Below are positions 13,675-21,889 of a DNA stretch of 29,774 nt, piece after piece (the first letter of the stretch is position 1; each line of letters starts with the position of its first letter). Position numbers and translations under genes: made by a program. The stretch comes from JAFAVZ01 sp036009105 (GTDB lineage: Bacteria; Acidobacteriota; Thermoanaerobaculia; Gp7-AA8), in NCBI GenBank assembly GCA_036009105.1, contig DASYMJ010000089.1, forward strand, positions 1 to 29,774, read 5' to 3'. Under the pieces are notes generated by a model, which worked only from the letters and a program-made list of their open reading frames with translations, searched no databases and had not been told where the DNA came from.

Positions 13675-14922
13675 CTACTTCGTCACCGTGAGCAGCAGCA
13701 TCCACTCATTGCCGCGCCAGTTGCCGTTCAGCTGGTCGCTGTTCGTGGTGACGATGCGTCCCTGGCGGCTCGTCCACGCGACCGCGAGGTCGAGCCAGTC
13801 GAGGCCGACGCCGGCGGTGATCGTGCTGCGCTCCGCGTCGGCGAGGAAGGCGCCGACCGTCTCATCCGGCTGGGGCGATTCTTCCAGGGCGTAGCCGATG
13901 CGCACCTGCGGTCCGGTGGGGAACATGAAGCGCAGGCCGGCCCGATAGGTCATCGCGTCTTTGAGGGTCAGCGGATAGCTCGTGCTGAAGAGCGGGTCGT
14001 TGACGAAGGCGAACGAGTAGCTGGAGATGCGGCCCCACTGCGTGCGCGTGGCGTCGAGCTCGATGAGCAGCGGCTTGGAGGGCGCGAAGGCGATGCCGGT
14101 GGAGGCCTGCGCCGGCATCTCGAAGGTGGAGGCGAGGGCGAGGTCCTGCCCGAAGGGGAAGCTCGCTTTGACGAGGGTGTCGAGCTGCGTGTCGCCGGTC
14201 GCAATCTGGGTCAGCTTCCCCACGCCGAACGCCTCGGTCCTGGTCCGGCTGCGATACGACGCGCCCCACGAGAAGCGCGCGCTCGGCCGCAGCATCAGCC
14301 CCGCGGTCCAACCGTAGGCCGACTTGTTGTCCGTTCTCATATCCAGGTCGCCGATCTCGCGCTGCTCGCCGTTGAGCAGTGCCGCGACCCTGCGGCTGGC
14401 CTCCAGTTTTGCGGTGCGGTAGAGCACGCCCGCCCCGAAGCCGAACGGCCCCGCTTTGACACCCAGCGTCGTGGCGACATCGAGGACGTCGATCTGCGAG
14501 CGCCGGGCGAGGAAGCGGCCGGCGAATGCGGGATCGTCCTTCCATTCCGTGCGCATGCGGAACGGCGAGTAGGTGCCGATGCCGAGGACCGCGGACTTGC
14601 CGAAGGGGAGGGTGGCGAACGCGTGCGGGACGGCGGCGGTGGGCGTCCTCTGCTCGCCGGTCGTGCCGATGGCGATGCCGGGCGGCAGTCCCTGGAAGAG
14701 GCCCTCGTTCTGCTTGACCATGGCGACGCCGATGGAGGCGCCTTTCTTTTTCTTGAGCAGGCCGAGGGCGCCGGGGTTGTAGTAGATGGCGGAGGGATCG
14801 TCGACCGCCGCGACGTACGCCCCACCCATCCCCATCGCCCTCGCGCTCTGCCCGGCAAAGTCGAAGCCGGCGCCGTACACCGGAAGCGCCGCAAACGCGC
14901 ACACCACCAACAGTTTACGCAT
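13675..14922 (-). CDS. Outer membrane transport protein, FadL/OmpP1/TodX family
   Basis: A 415-residue beta-barrel protein. A signal peptide (MRKLLVVCAFAALPVYGAG) is followed by the family hallmark ARAMGMGGAYVAAVDDPSAIYYNPGAL. Many later segments end in aromatic residues, as in barrel strands, for example GWTAGLMLRPSARFSWGASY and TYRAGLRFMFPTG. FadL-type channels take up long-chain fatty acids or other hydrophobic molecules. The ATG at 14922 is chosen because it starts the signal peptide; the longer frame enters the upstream gene. The promoter overlaps the end of the TIR gene. No adjacent fatty-acid gene shows what the substrate might be. Confidence 0.9.
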   Translation of the reverse strand: MRKLLVVCAFAALPVYGAGFDFAGQSARAMGMGGAYVAAVDDPSAIYYNPGALGLLKKKKGASIGVAMVKQNEGLFQGLPPGIAIGTTGEQRTPTAAVPHAFATLPFGKSAVLGIGTYSPFRMRTEWKDDPAFAGRFLARRSQIDVLDVATTLGVKAGPFGFGAGVLYRTAKLEASRRVAALLNGEQREIGDLDMRTDNKSAYGWTAGLMLRPSARFSWGASYRSRTRTEAFGVGKLTQIATGDTQLDTLVKASFPFGQDLALASTFEMPAQASTGIAFAPSKPLLIELDATRTQWGRISSYSFAFVNDPLFSTSYPLTLKDAMTYRAGLRFMFPTGPQVRIGYALEESPQPDETVGAFLADAERSTITAGVGLDWLDLAVAWTSRQGRIVTTNSDQLNGNWRGNEWMLLLTVTK

Positions 14923-14931
14923 AGGGGCTGC

Positions 14932-14961
14932 ACTGTAGAGGGAGGGCGGGAGGGCGGTCAA
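14932..14961 (-). promoter_or_regulatory. Sigma-70-type promoter of the FadL-type gene
   Basis: The -35 hexamer TTGACC (14956-14961) and -10 hexamer TACAGT (14932-14937) on the minus strand have an 18-nt spacer. The -10 ends 9 nt before the ATG, so the leader would be only a few bases. The -35 contains the stop codon of the upstream TIR gene. Confidence 0.6.
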
Positions 14962-17255
14962 GGGCGGAGGGACTGCAGTTGCCGCTCCACGCGCGCAGTC
15001 CAGCGGTGATCCGGTCCGTACGAGGCCACCAGAATCGTCTTCGCGTTCTCCAGCGCCGCGACGGCGTCCGCTGCGTTGCCTCTGGCCGCTTCAATCTCTC
15101 CGAGGATGGCCAGGCAGATGCCGAAGTCGGGGTGCTGTTGACCGGCGAGGTCGCGCTGGATCGCGATGACGCGGGTGGCATGGCCATGCGCCGTCTCCGC
15201 GTCGCCCCCTTCCAGCGCCATCTGCGCGGCGTTCATGCGCGCCGTACATTCCGCTACGCGGGCCTGTGGTGAACTGGCCAGAACCTCGATCACCTGCTGC
15301 TCCAGCTTCAATGCCTCCGGGATCCGGCCGCGGATCCACAGAAGCCTGGCCAGGACGTCGCGCGCTTTGGCCATGCCGATCCGGTCGCCATGGCTCTCGA
15401 AGATCTCGGCCGCGCGCCGCGCAACCTCGTCTGCTTTCTGGAGATTGCCGACGATCTCCAGCGGATAAACATATCGGAGCAGGCTCGACGCCAGGGAGAG
15501 CGCGTGCTGCGGGTACTTTGCCTTGATGGCAATGCACTGCTCGAAAAGCTCGAGGCAGGTGAAGAAGTCTTCGAGGTGATATGCGAGCGTGGCGCGGTCG
15601 TGCAGGCACTTGGCGACATCCATTCTGCTCACCTTGGCCGCGGCGACGATTGCTTGGTCGAGGAGAGACGCGCCGAGCGTGAGATTGCCGGCGAGATAGC
15701 TGGCGTAGTAAGCCATGCGCCTGAGCAGTTGCATGCCGGCCGCATGGTGCAGGTCCACGTCCGCCGCGGCGAGGAGCGCATGCGGCATCAGGATCGCGCA
15801 GGTGCTGGAAGACGATGGCTCCTGAGCCGGAAATGCCATCAGAACGCCGAGCAGGATCGCCTTGCGCCACACCTCGCCGCCTCCAAGGCGGTCCCGCACC
15901 ACCGCCTGCACCAGCCGATGCATACGGATGCCGCTCTCGTCCGCATCGATCAGCGAGTGGTTGCAGAGAGCGGCGATGGCGCGGTTGAGAAGGAGCGGAT
16001 CGGCGAGCGCGCGGCCGGAGCTTTCGCCGGGGCAGCATTTCGCGCAGGACGTGATGAGGAAGCGCGGGATGGGCTCGGGTGCGAGCAACGCTGCCATCGT
16101 CATCAGGTGGATGGCGTACTCGTTCGCGCTCAGCACCTCATCGACGGCGAGGCTCCAGGTCGTCGCAACGGTGGCCGGGTAGTGCAGCGGCGGCGCTTCG
16201 TCGTGCCACAACTCGGTGCGGCGGGTGCGGAACAGGCAGAGGTACTGGGCGACGGAGATCGCGGTCTTCTCCAGGTAAGCGCCGGCTTGGGCGAGAGCGA
16301 GAGGCAGGTCTCCCAACTCCTCTGCCAACTCGTTGGCCGCCTGCCGGTCCAGCTGTCCCGTGCGGCTGAGGATCAGCTCGATTGACGCCTCCCGTTCCAG
16401 CGGCTGAACCGTGAGCGCCGTGGCGATGGCGCCCCACGTCTGGGCGCGCGAGGTGATCAGCGCGTGGCCTTCTCCGCGGCGGGGAAGGTAGGGATCGAGA
16501 TCTTTCGGCTCTTCCACGTTGTCGAAGATCAGCAGCCAGCGGTCGCGGTGCTCCAGTTCCTGGCGGACGATGGCGATGGCGGCCGGCTGATCGGCCGCGG
16601 GGAGGCCCAGCCTCGGGGCGAGGTCGGCGTACATCGACGCGCGAGTGGTCGGCTCCGCCGAATCGATCCACCAGATCAGGTCGTACTGGTCTCCGTAGCG
16701 GTATGCATATTCGAGGGCGATCTGGGTTTTGCCGATGCCGCCGAGGCCGTGGAGGGCGACCAGTCCACGCTGCTCGTGAATCGTGGCGAGCAGTGCGTCC
16801 CGGCCGATGAAGTGCCGATTGCGGCGGAGGGGGAGGTTGTGGATAGCGGCGCGGACGACCTCCAGGAGGTTGGCGATGGCCGCGGCGACCTGCGTGAATG
16901 CCTGGTCGTGATCGCGCGTCGTGACGGGAGCGTCGCCGCAGAGCACCTGCAGGTGGGCGAACGCTTCCTTCTCCCAGAGGCAGGGGCGGAGGATGATGGG
17001 GATGACGGGCCCGGACCGTCGCAACGCCCGCGGCAGCTCATGCTCGCGGATGAACTGCGAGTTCAGGAAATCGGCGCTGATCCCGAGGAGCACCAGATCC
17101 GCTTCGTCGAGCTGCCGCTCGATCTCCGCATTCCATTTCGCGCCGGGCGGGATCTCGCCGTCCCACCACACCGGCGCCAGTGGCGTGAGGTGTTTGCGCA
17201 GCTCTTCGATGAGCGCGTGATCCTCGTGCGCGTAAGAGACGAAGATGGTTGCCAT
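14958..17255 (-). CDS. TIR / NB-ARC (STAND) / TPR protein
   Basis: A 765-residue STAND-type protein. An N-terminal TIR domain (about 1-130) has IFVSYAHEDHALIEELRKHL, WWDGEIPPGAKW and FIREHELPRAL, where E73 is in the place of the NADase catalytic glutamate. The NB-ARC ATPase has Walker A GLGGIGKT (170-177), Walker B LLIFDN (241-246) and GDLPLA (315-320). TPR-like helical repeats fill about 500-765. TIR-STAND proteins of bacteria include antiphage sensors that deplete NAD, so defence is a reasonable inference; a regulatory role is the alternative. The ATG at 17255 starts directly at the TIR domain and has CATAAT 7 nt upstream. It is a single-gene unit between unrelated genes, with no other defence gene recognised. 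Confidence 0.88.
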   Translation of the reverse strand: MATIFVSYAHEDHALIEELRKHLTPLAPVWWDGEIPPGAKWNAEIERQLDEADLVLLGISADFLNSQFIREHELPRALRRSGPVIPIILRPCLWEKEAFAHLQVLCGDAPVTTRDHDQAFTQVAAAIANLLEVVRAAIHNLPLRRNRHFIGRDALLATIHEQRGLVALHGLGGIGKTQIALEYAYRYGDQYDLIWWIDSAEPTTRASMYADLAPRLGLPAADQPAAIAIVRQELEHRDRWLLIFDNVEEPKDLDPYLPRRGEGHALITSRAQTWGAIATALTVQPLEREASIELILSRTGQLDRQAANELAEELGDLPLALAQAGAYLEKTAISVAQYLCLFRTRRTELWHDEAPPLHYPATVATTWSLAVDEVLSANEYAIHLMTMAALLAPEPIPRFLITSCAKCCPGESSGRALADPLLLNRAIAALCNHSLIDADESGIRMHRLVQAVVRDRLGGGEVWRKAILLGVLMAFPAQEPSSSSTCAILMPHALLAAADVDLHHAAGMQLLRRMAYYASYLAGNLTLGASLLDQAIVAAAKVSRMDVAKCLHDRATLAYHLEDFFTCLELFEQCIAIKAKYPQHALSLASSLLRYVYPLEIVGNLQKADEVARRAAEIFESHGDRIGMAKARDVLARLLWIRGRIPEALKLEQQVIEVLASSPQARVAECTARMNAAQMALEGGDAETAHGHATRVIAIQRDLAGQQHPDFGICLAILGEIEAARGNAADAVAALENAKTILVASYGPDHRWTARVERQLQSLRP

Positions 17256-17259
17256 CGCT

Positions 17260-17799
17260 ATGATTATGATGCGCGCCTTGCGCATCGCCGGTTTCGTGCT
17301 CGGGATGATGGTCGGCGTCGGCCTGTGGGTGGGAGGGGCGGAGGCCTACAACCGCGTCGTCGCGGTGACGGCGGAGCCGCTGCTGAAGATCGACCGCAGG
17401 TTCCGGGAGGCGGAACTGGTGGCGGATGGGCGAGCCATCAGAGTGGCGCCGGGCGACACCACGAAGTTGCCGCCCGCCACCCTGCCGGCCGACGAGCTCA
17501 CCTACAACGTCATCATCCTCATCGCCCTCTTCGCCGCGAACCCGCAGCCGTGGCAAGGGCGGAACGTGCGGAACCTGGCCATCGCGGCGATTCCGGTGGC
17601 GCTGAGCCACGTCTTTACCCTCCTCATCACCATCGAGTCGACGTATGCGAACCGGCTCGGCGGGTGGAGCGAGGAGCACTACGGCGCCGCGGCGATGAAC
17701 CTCTGGCTCATGGCCGAGCTCTTCATGCGCGTGGTGGGGATGTTCGGCGTCGCCTTCGCCTGCTGGTGGGTCAGCCGCCCTACGGCCTCGCGAGCTTGA
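17260..17799 (+). CDS. Unrecognised integral membrane protein
   Basis: A protein of about 179 residues with a first membrane helix at about 4-28 (RIAGFVLGMMVGVGLWVGG), an extracytoplasmic stretch of about 50 residues, then hydrophobic helices near 83-97 (NVIILIALFAA), 107-128 (AIAAIPVALSHVFTLLI) and 153-172 (MRVVGMFGVAFACWWV). I do not recognise the family. The start is uncertain: in-frame ATGs lie at 17245, 17260, 17266 and 17269, and the first would overlap the divergent TIR gene. The last 20 bases overlap the convergent exported-protein gene. Confidence 0.65.
   Translation: MIMMRALRIAGFVLGMMVGVGLWVGGAEAYNRVVAVTAEPLLKIDRRFREAELVADGRAIRVAPGDTTKLPPATLPADELTYNVIILIALFAANPQPWQGRNVRNLAIAAIPVALSHVFTLLITIESTYANRLGGWSEEHYGAAAMNLWLMAELFMRVVGMFGVAFACWWVSRPTASRA
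17263..17268 (-). promoter_or_regulatory. Possible -10 element of the TIR-STAND gene
   Basis: CATAAT on the minus strand ends 7 nt before the ATG at 17255. There is no Shine-Dalgarno, which suggests a leaderless message. The element overlaps the start region of the divergent membrane protein gene. Confidence 0.4.
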
Positions 17800-18412
17800 C
17801 CAGCTCCGCCCAGGTCTCCGCGCCGGAGAGCGGATCGACCCGCGGGGTGGGATAGCGCGAGCTCAGCTCCTCCGGGCGAGCCGGTACCGCCCCCTCCGTC
17901 ACCTCCACCCCTTCCGCCGCCGTGATGTCGGCCAGCGTGGCGGGCGCGGCGCAGACGGTGAAGGCCCAGATCAGCGGCTTGCTGGCCCGGACCCGCGTCA
18001 CCAGCGCATCGTCGCGGGTAGCCTGGCGGAGGATCTCTTTCCCCTCCTCGGCCAGAGCGAGATCGCGCACCAGCTCGCCGCGCGAATGCTGGGCGACGAA
18101 CGACCCGGCCTGCGCCATGATCTCTGCCCGGTGGGCGATCCGCGCCGACTCCGCGGCCGCCCGCACGCTGGCCACGAAGCTGCCCGGCGCCGCCGCCGCG
18201 ATGCTCACCGAGAGCGGCGAGCCGGCCGCCCAGAGGTACCCGGTGCCCGGCGTGAGCTGATGGCGGATGAGAAAGGCCGCCGCATCGTCGTCCGTCACGG
18301 CATGGCCGAAGGAGATGGTGACCATCCTGTCATTGATGCCGCACTGCGGCGTTTGCGCGACGGCGATGGAGGCCCAGGCGAACAGCAGCGCAACTGCTGA
18401 CCATGCTTTCAT
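17780..18412 (-). CDS. Exported protein of unknown function
   Basis: A 210-residue protein with a clear signal peptide (MKAWSAVALLFAWASIAVAQ, cleavage after about residue 19). The mature part begins with a C-G-I-N-D-R-M-V-T-I-S-F-G segment and is alanine-rich and mainly alpha/beta in pattern. No known domain was recognised. Its ATG overlaps the stop of the upstream NADH dehydrogenase gene (ATGA, 18409-18412), so the two are co-translated. Its 3' end overlaps the convergent membrane protein gene by 20 nt, and no terminator fits between them. Confidence 0.7.
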   Translation of the reverse strand: MKAWSAVALLFAWASIAVAQTPQCGINDRMVTISFGHAVTDDDAAAFLIRHQLTPGTGYLWAAGSPLSVSIAAAAPGSFVASVRAAAESARIAHRAEIMAQAGSFVAQHSRGELVRDLALAEEGKEILRQATRDDALVTRVRASKPLIWAFTVCAAPATLADITAAEGVEVTEGAVPARPEELSSRYPTPRVDPLSGAETWAELVKLARP

Positions 18413-19674
18413 TGGTCAGGTTTCATTGCAGACGACGTTCCAGTGATGAGGCGGGCCCCCCGCTGGTAGGTCAGGTAGGCCCAGGCCCACTGGGTGATGA
18501 CCAGAAAGCGGTTGCGGAAGCCGATCAGAAAGAAGATGTGGATGGCCAGCCAGGCGAACCAGGCGATGAAACCGCTGAGCCTGAAACGGCCGATCTCCGC
18601 CACCGCGGCGGCGCGGCCGATGGTGGCCAGCGAGCCCTTGTCGTTGTAGCGGAAGGCGCGCAGCGGCTGGCCATCGACGGCGCGCTCGATGTTGAGCGCG
18701 GTGTGCTGCCCCTCCTGGATGGCCGCCGGCGCGACGCCCGGCACCCAATGCTCGCCGTGCATCCGCACCGCGGCCAGGTCGCCGATCACGAAGACGTCCT
18801 TGTGGCCGGGGATGGTCAGGTCGGGCTGAACGAGGACGCGGCCGGCGCGGTCCAGAGGGGCGCCGAGGGAGCGGGCGAGGGGGGAGGCGGCGACGCCGGC
18901 GGCCCAGATCACGGTGCGGGTGGGGATCACGCGCTCGCCGATGGCGACGTGCTCCGGCGTCACGTCGGTGACGGTTGCGCCGGTGATCACTTCCACGCCG
19001 AGGCGGACCAGCTGCTGGCGGGCCTTCTCGGAGAGGGAGGGCGGATAGGGAGGGAGCACGCGCTCCTTCCCCTCCAGCAGGATGACCCGCGCGCTGGTGG
19101 GATCGAAGCGGCGGAAGTCGCGGGTCATGGTCTGGCGGGCGATCTCGGAGAGCGCGCCGGCCATCTCCACGCCGGTGGGACCGCCGCCGATGACGACGAA
19201 CGTCAGCAACTCCTCCCGCTTCCGCGGATCGGTCTCCCGCTCCGCGGCCTCGAAGGCGAGGAGCACGCGGCGGCGGATGTCGAGCGCGTCGTCGATGGTC
19301 TTGAGGCCTGGCGCGATGCGCTCCCACTCGGGATGCCCGAAATAGGAATGGGTGGCGCCGGTGGCGAGGACGAGGTAGTCGTAGCCGAGCCGCGCGCCGT
19401 CGCAGAGGTGGAGCAGCTTCTTCGTCACGTCGACCGAGTCCACCTCGCCCAGCATCACGCTCGCGTTCCGCTGCTTGCGGACGACGGTGCGGATCGGCGT
19501 GGCGATGTCGCTCGGATTGAGCCCGGCGGTGGCGACCTGGTAGAGCAGTGGCTGGAAGAGGTGGTAGTTGTGGCGGTCGATCATCGTTACCCGGACGGCG
19601 ACGTCCTTCAGATGGCGGGCGGTGTAGAGGCCGCCGAAGCCGCCGCCGACGATGACTACGTGGGGATCAGGCAT
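18409..19674 (-). CDS. ndh: Type II NADH dehydrogenase-like FAD oxidoreductase
   Basis: A 421-residue flavoprotein. The N-terminal FAD-binding motif is VVIVGGGFGGLYTARHL (GxGxxG near 10-15). The NAD(P)H-binding motif is FVVIGGGPTGVEMAG near 155, and the FAD-contact motif VFVIGDLAA is near 293. The C-terminus (about 370-410) is rich in Trp, Phe and Ile (IAWFAWLAIHIFFLIGF), as in NDH-2 enzymes that associate with the membrane. NDH-2 transfers electrons from NADH to quinone without pumping protons. A related sulfide:quinone or rubredoxin reductase is less likely given the C-terminal pattern. The start is MPDPHVVIVGGG at 19674. It forms an operon with the exported protein downstream. Confidence 0.9.
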   Translation of the reverse strand: MPDPHVVIVGGGFGGLYTARHLKDVAVRVTMIDRHNYHLFQPLLYQVATAGLNPSDIATPIRTVVRKQRNASVMLGEVDSVDVTKKLLHLCDGARLGYDYLVLATGATHSYFGHPEWERIAPGLKTIDDALDIRRRVLLAFEAAERETDPRKREELLTFVVIGGGPTGVEMAGALSEIARQTMTRDFRRFDPTSARVILLEGKERVLPPYPPSLSEKARQQLVRLGVEVITGATVTDVTPEHVAIGERVIPTRTVIWAAGVAASPLARSLGAPLDRAGRVLVQPDLTIPGHKDVFVIGDLAAVRMHGEHWVPGVAPAAIQEGQHTALNIERAVDGQPLRAFRYNDKGSLATIGRAAAVAEIGRFRLSGFIAWFAWLAIHIFFLIGFRNRFLVITQWAWAYLTYQRGARLITGTSSAMKPDQ

Positions 19675-19714
19675 GGCTCGCGGGTCATGGTGAGGCCGCG
19701 GAGGTGATGAGGCA

Positions 19715-19794
19715 GTTATCGGTTGTCAGTTATCGGTTGTCAGTCAGCCGGCCATCTACTGATCACTGGCAACTGATAACCGACAACCGATGAC
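19715..19794. repeat. Heptamer hairpin array C (GTTRTCR type)
   Basis: Left heptamers at 19715-19742 alternate GTTATCG, GTTGTCA, GTTATCG, GTTGTCA. The right arm at 19767-19794 is TGGCAAC, TGATAAC, CGACAAC, CGATGAC. It uses the same heptamer as arrays A and B. It lies in the 157-nt gap between two leftward genes, downstream of the 19832 gene and upstream of the NADH dehydrogenase gene. Next to it, ATGACGC is directly repeated at 19791 and 19814, flanking CCCTGCGGGACTCAG, which looks like another small repeat. Confidence 0.8.
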
Positions 19795-19831
19795 GCATCC
19801 CTGCGGGACTCAGAATGACGCGGCGCACATC

Positions 19832-20149
19832 TTACGACGTGAGCTCGGCCTGCGCGAACATCGCGGAGAAGTCGCGCACGATGCGGCGCATGTCTTCGAT
19901 CAGGAACGGCTCGGCGCTCAGGCGCTGCCGGAGGTCGACCACGAACGGCAGGTCGTGCTCCCGCTCCTCGCTGGTCCCCTCGGTCATGATGAACTTGAGC
20001 CAGCGGTCGGGATCGCCGTTGAAGATCGAGATCAGGATGTGCACCCGTGCGAAGTTCGCCACCAGTTCGGAGAGGCGCGAGGTCTCGATCCACTCGTAGG
20101 CTTCGACGATGGGGTCATCCTGCTGCTGCACTTCCGCACTGCTTTTCAT
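19832..20149 (-). CDS. Small unrecognised protein
   Basis: A 105-residue, charged, soluble, probably helical protein, from the ATG at 20149 (MKSSAEVQQQDD). An AGGAG about 11 nt upstream could serve as a weak ribosome site. An in-frame ATG at 20182 would add 11 residues that do not look conserved. The middle contains WIETSRLSELVANFARVHIL and a DLRQRL segment. No family was recognised and no membrane or export signal is present. It is transcribed leftward and followed by heptamer array C. Confidence 0.6.
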   Translation of the reverse strand: MKSSAEVQQQDDPIVEAYEWIETSRLSELVANFARVHILISIFNGDPDRWLKFIMTEGTSEEREHDLPFVVDLRQRLSAEPFLIEDMRRIVRDFSAMFAQAELTS

Positions 20150-20225
20150 CCGCAGACACACTCCTGACCGTAGAGCATTCAACTAAGGAGTGACGCCGAT
20201 CGGGAATTCCCTACCCGCAATCCGG

Positions 20226-20669
20226 TCATTCGGCGGCGGCGGTCGACTTTTTTCTGGTCCCGGAGGTCGGGGCGGAGCCGATCTTTGCCGTGGCCGGCAG
20301 TCCCATCCACGTGCCGTAGGAGAGGCAGCGGGTGCAGGTGAAGGTGTAAGCCGTCACGCCGCTGTTCGGGTTCTCGTTGGCCGCCACCTCCAGCACCGAC
20401 TGGCAGCGGTAGCAGAGGTTCGCATCGCCCCGCTGGATGTTCTCCACGAAGCCTTCCACCTGCTGGCGCTGGAACTCCAGCTGCCGGGGGCGCTGGGGGA
20501 TGGTGATGGTCTCCTTGCCGCGCTGGCAGACCAGGAAGACGTGGTCTTTGTAGGTGGTCTGCACGAAGCTGCCGGTCATCTTCGCGCCCGGATGTTTGGG
20601 GCAGGGGATGTCCCGTCCGGCCCAGAAGGCCCTGGCCAGCTCGCGCAGCTCTTCGACTTCGGTCGGCAT
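20226..20669 (-). CDS. Zinc-ribbon-type protein of unknown function
   Basis: A 147-residue protein with six cysteines in pairs: C23 (CPKH) and C48, C86/C89 (CYRC) and C112/C115 (CTRC). The last four form a classical zinc ribbon. The N-terminus is helical (VEELRELARAFWAG), and the C-terminal tail is Ser/Thr/Lys/Ala-rich and probably disordered. There is no signal peptide. A TACAAT hexamer 7 nt upstream of the ATG, without Shine-Dalgarno, suggests a leaderless message. A nucleic-acid or protein-binding role is possible; I do not recognise the family. Confidence 0.7.
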   Translation of the reverse strand: MPTEVEELRELARAFWAGRDIPCPKHPGAKMTGSFVQTTYKDHVFLVCQRGKETITIPQRPRQLEFQRQQVEGFVENIQRGDANLCYRCQSVLEVAANENPNSGVTAYTFTCTRCLSYGTWMGLPATAKIGSAPTSGTRKKSTAAAE

Positions 20670-20676
20670 GGGCGGG

Positions 20677-20682
20677 ATTGTA
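20677..20682 (-). promoter_or_regulatory. Possible -10 element of the zinc-ribbon gene
   Basis: TACAAT on the minus strand ends 7 nt before the ATG at 20669. The REP-like pair starts right upstream and occupies the -35 region, so either the repeat supplies the -35 or an activator is needed. Confidence 0.4.
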
Positions 20683-20686
20683 ACGT

Positions 20687-20758
20687 AGGGCCGGTTCTCG
20701 ACCGGCCCAATGGGTGCCGATCCGCCATGCCGCGATCGGGCCGGCTGGAGAGCCGGCC
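20687..20758. repeat. Intergenic REP-like palindrome pair
   Basis: Two palindromic units lie in inverted orientation: 20687-20708 (core GGCCGGTTCTCGACCGGCC) and 20738-20758 (core GGCCGGCTGGAGAGCCGGCC), 29 nt apart. The second is identical over 21 nt to the copy at 2508-2528 inside clpV. Outer flanks AACGTA and TACGTT extend the inverted symmetry. The TAA stop codon of the dipeptidase gene lies at its border. Confidence 0.85.
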
Positions 20759-21889
20759 TTACGTTGCGATGGCCGATCGCTCGATTTCCTCGAACGCGCG
20801 CAGGAAGTTGCCGCCCAGCACCCTGGTCACATCCTCCTCGCTGAAGCCGCGCTGCATCAGCCGGTCGGTCAGGGCGGGGAGCGACGCCGCGGTCTGCAGC
20901 CCGTCCGGCAGGGCCGGCACGCCGTCGAAGTCGCTGCCGATCCCCACATGCTCGATGCCCGCCACCTCGGCCGCATGCACCACGTGGTCGACCACCTGGT
21001 CGAGCGTGGCGCGCGGGCAGCCGAGGGTGTTGAACCACTTGAGGTACTCATCCCAGTCGATGCGGTCATCCGGCAGCTCCTCGGTGCCGCCGCCGGTACC
21101 GTTCCCCTCTTTCACCCGCCGCTGCGCGTTCATGATCACCTGCGCCACCTCGTCGCTGATGAAGGCGGAGAAGAAGTTGATCATGCAGACGCCGCCGTTG
21201 CGGGCCAGGTCCCGGAGCATGCCGTCCGTCATGTTGCGGGGATGGCGGCAGAGGGTGCGGCAGGAGGAATGGGTGGCCACGACCGGCGTGCGCGTGGTCT
21301 CGATCACCTGGTCGAAGGCGGCGTCGGAGATGTGCGAGACGTCCACGATCATGCCCAGGTCGTTCATGGTGCGGACGACCTCGCGGCCGAAACCGGTCAG
21401 GCCGCCGTGGCGCGGCGCGTCGCCGGAGGAGTCGCACCAGTTGTTGGTGTTGACGTGGGTCAGGGTCATGTAGCGCGTGCCGCGGACGTAGAAGTCGTGC
21501 AGGGTGTCGAGGGAGTCCTCGATGGCGTGGCCGCCTTCCACGCCGATCATGATGGCGGCCTTGCCGTCGCGCTTCGCGGCGCGGATGCCGGCCGCATCGA
21601 CGCAGAAGGTGAGCCTGTCTGCATGGCGCTGCACCTCGGCCTGGATGATGTCCATCAGCCGGTAGGCGAAGGCGGCGGCGCCGCGGCCGGCGTAGTGCGG
21701 CGGGACGTACGCGGCGAAGAAGGAGGCGGTGATGCCGCTCTCCTGCAGGGAGCGGAGGTCGAGCTGCGCTTCCGGATCGTGCTCGCCCAGGTGGACGCGG
21801 TGCCGGTGGAGACGGTACGGCGTGTCGCAGTGCCCGTCGACGATGATGGCGCGGCGGTGCACCGCCTCACTCCTCGCTGAAGTACTCAT
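20759..21889 (-). CDS. Membrane dipeptidase-like protein, peptidase family M19
   Basis: A 376-residue zinc peptidase of the renal dipeptidase family, which hydrolyses dipeptides including D-amino acid ones. Metal ligands are recognisable: H20 and D22 in DGHCDTP, E118 in GVEGGH, H186 in VDVSH and H207 in ATHSS. The GIGSDFDG motif near 318 and a GGNFLR motif near the end complete the family pattern. There is no signal peptide, so it is probably cytoplasmic. The ATG at 21889 overlaps the HAD gene's 3' end by 23 nt, so the two are co-transcribed. The stop codon is at the edge of a REP-like repeat, which may have modified the C-terminus. Confidence 0.93.
   Translation of the reverse strand: MSTSARSEAVHRRAIIVDGHCDTPYRLHRHRVHLGEHDPEAQLDLRSLQESGITASFFAAYVPPHYAGRGAAAFAYRLMDIIQAEVQRHADRLTFCVDAAGIRAAKRDGKAAIMIGVEGGHAIEDSLDTLHDFYVRGTRYMTLTHVNTNNWCDSSGDAPRHGGLTGFGREVVRTMNDLGMIVDVSHISDAAFDQVIETTRTPVVATHSSCRTLCRHPRNMTDGMLRDLARNGGVCMINFFSAFISDEVAQVIMNAQRRVKEGNGTGGGTEELPDDRIDWDEYLKWFNTLGCPRATLDQVVDHVVHAAEVAGIEHVGIGSDFDGVPALPDGLQTAASLPALTDRLMQRGFSEEDVTRVLGGNFLRAFEEIERSAIAT

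Noticed and set aside
14958..17255. The TIR-STAND gene as part of the T6SS or as a multi-gene defence island.
   Set aside because: Its neighbours are a FadL-type porin and an unrecognised membrane protein with no conserved overlap or operon structure, so only a single-gene hypothesis can be supported.
17245..17259. The earliest ATG (17245) as start of the membrane protein.
   Set aside because: It overlaps the start of the divergent TIR gene, and the membrane helix is complete from 17260 onward.
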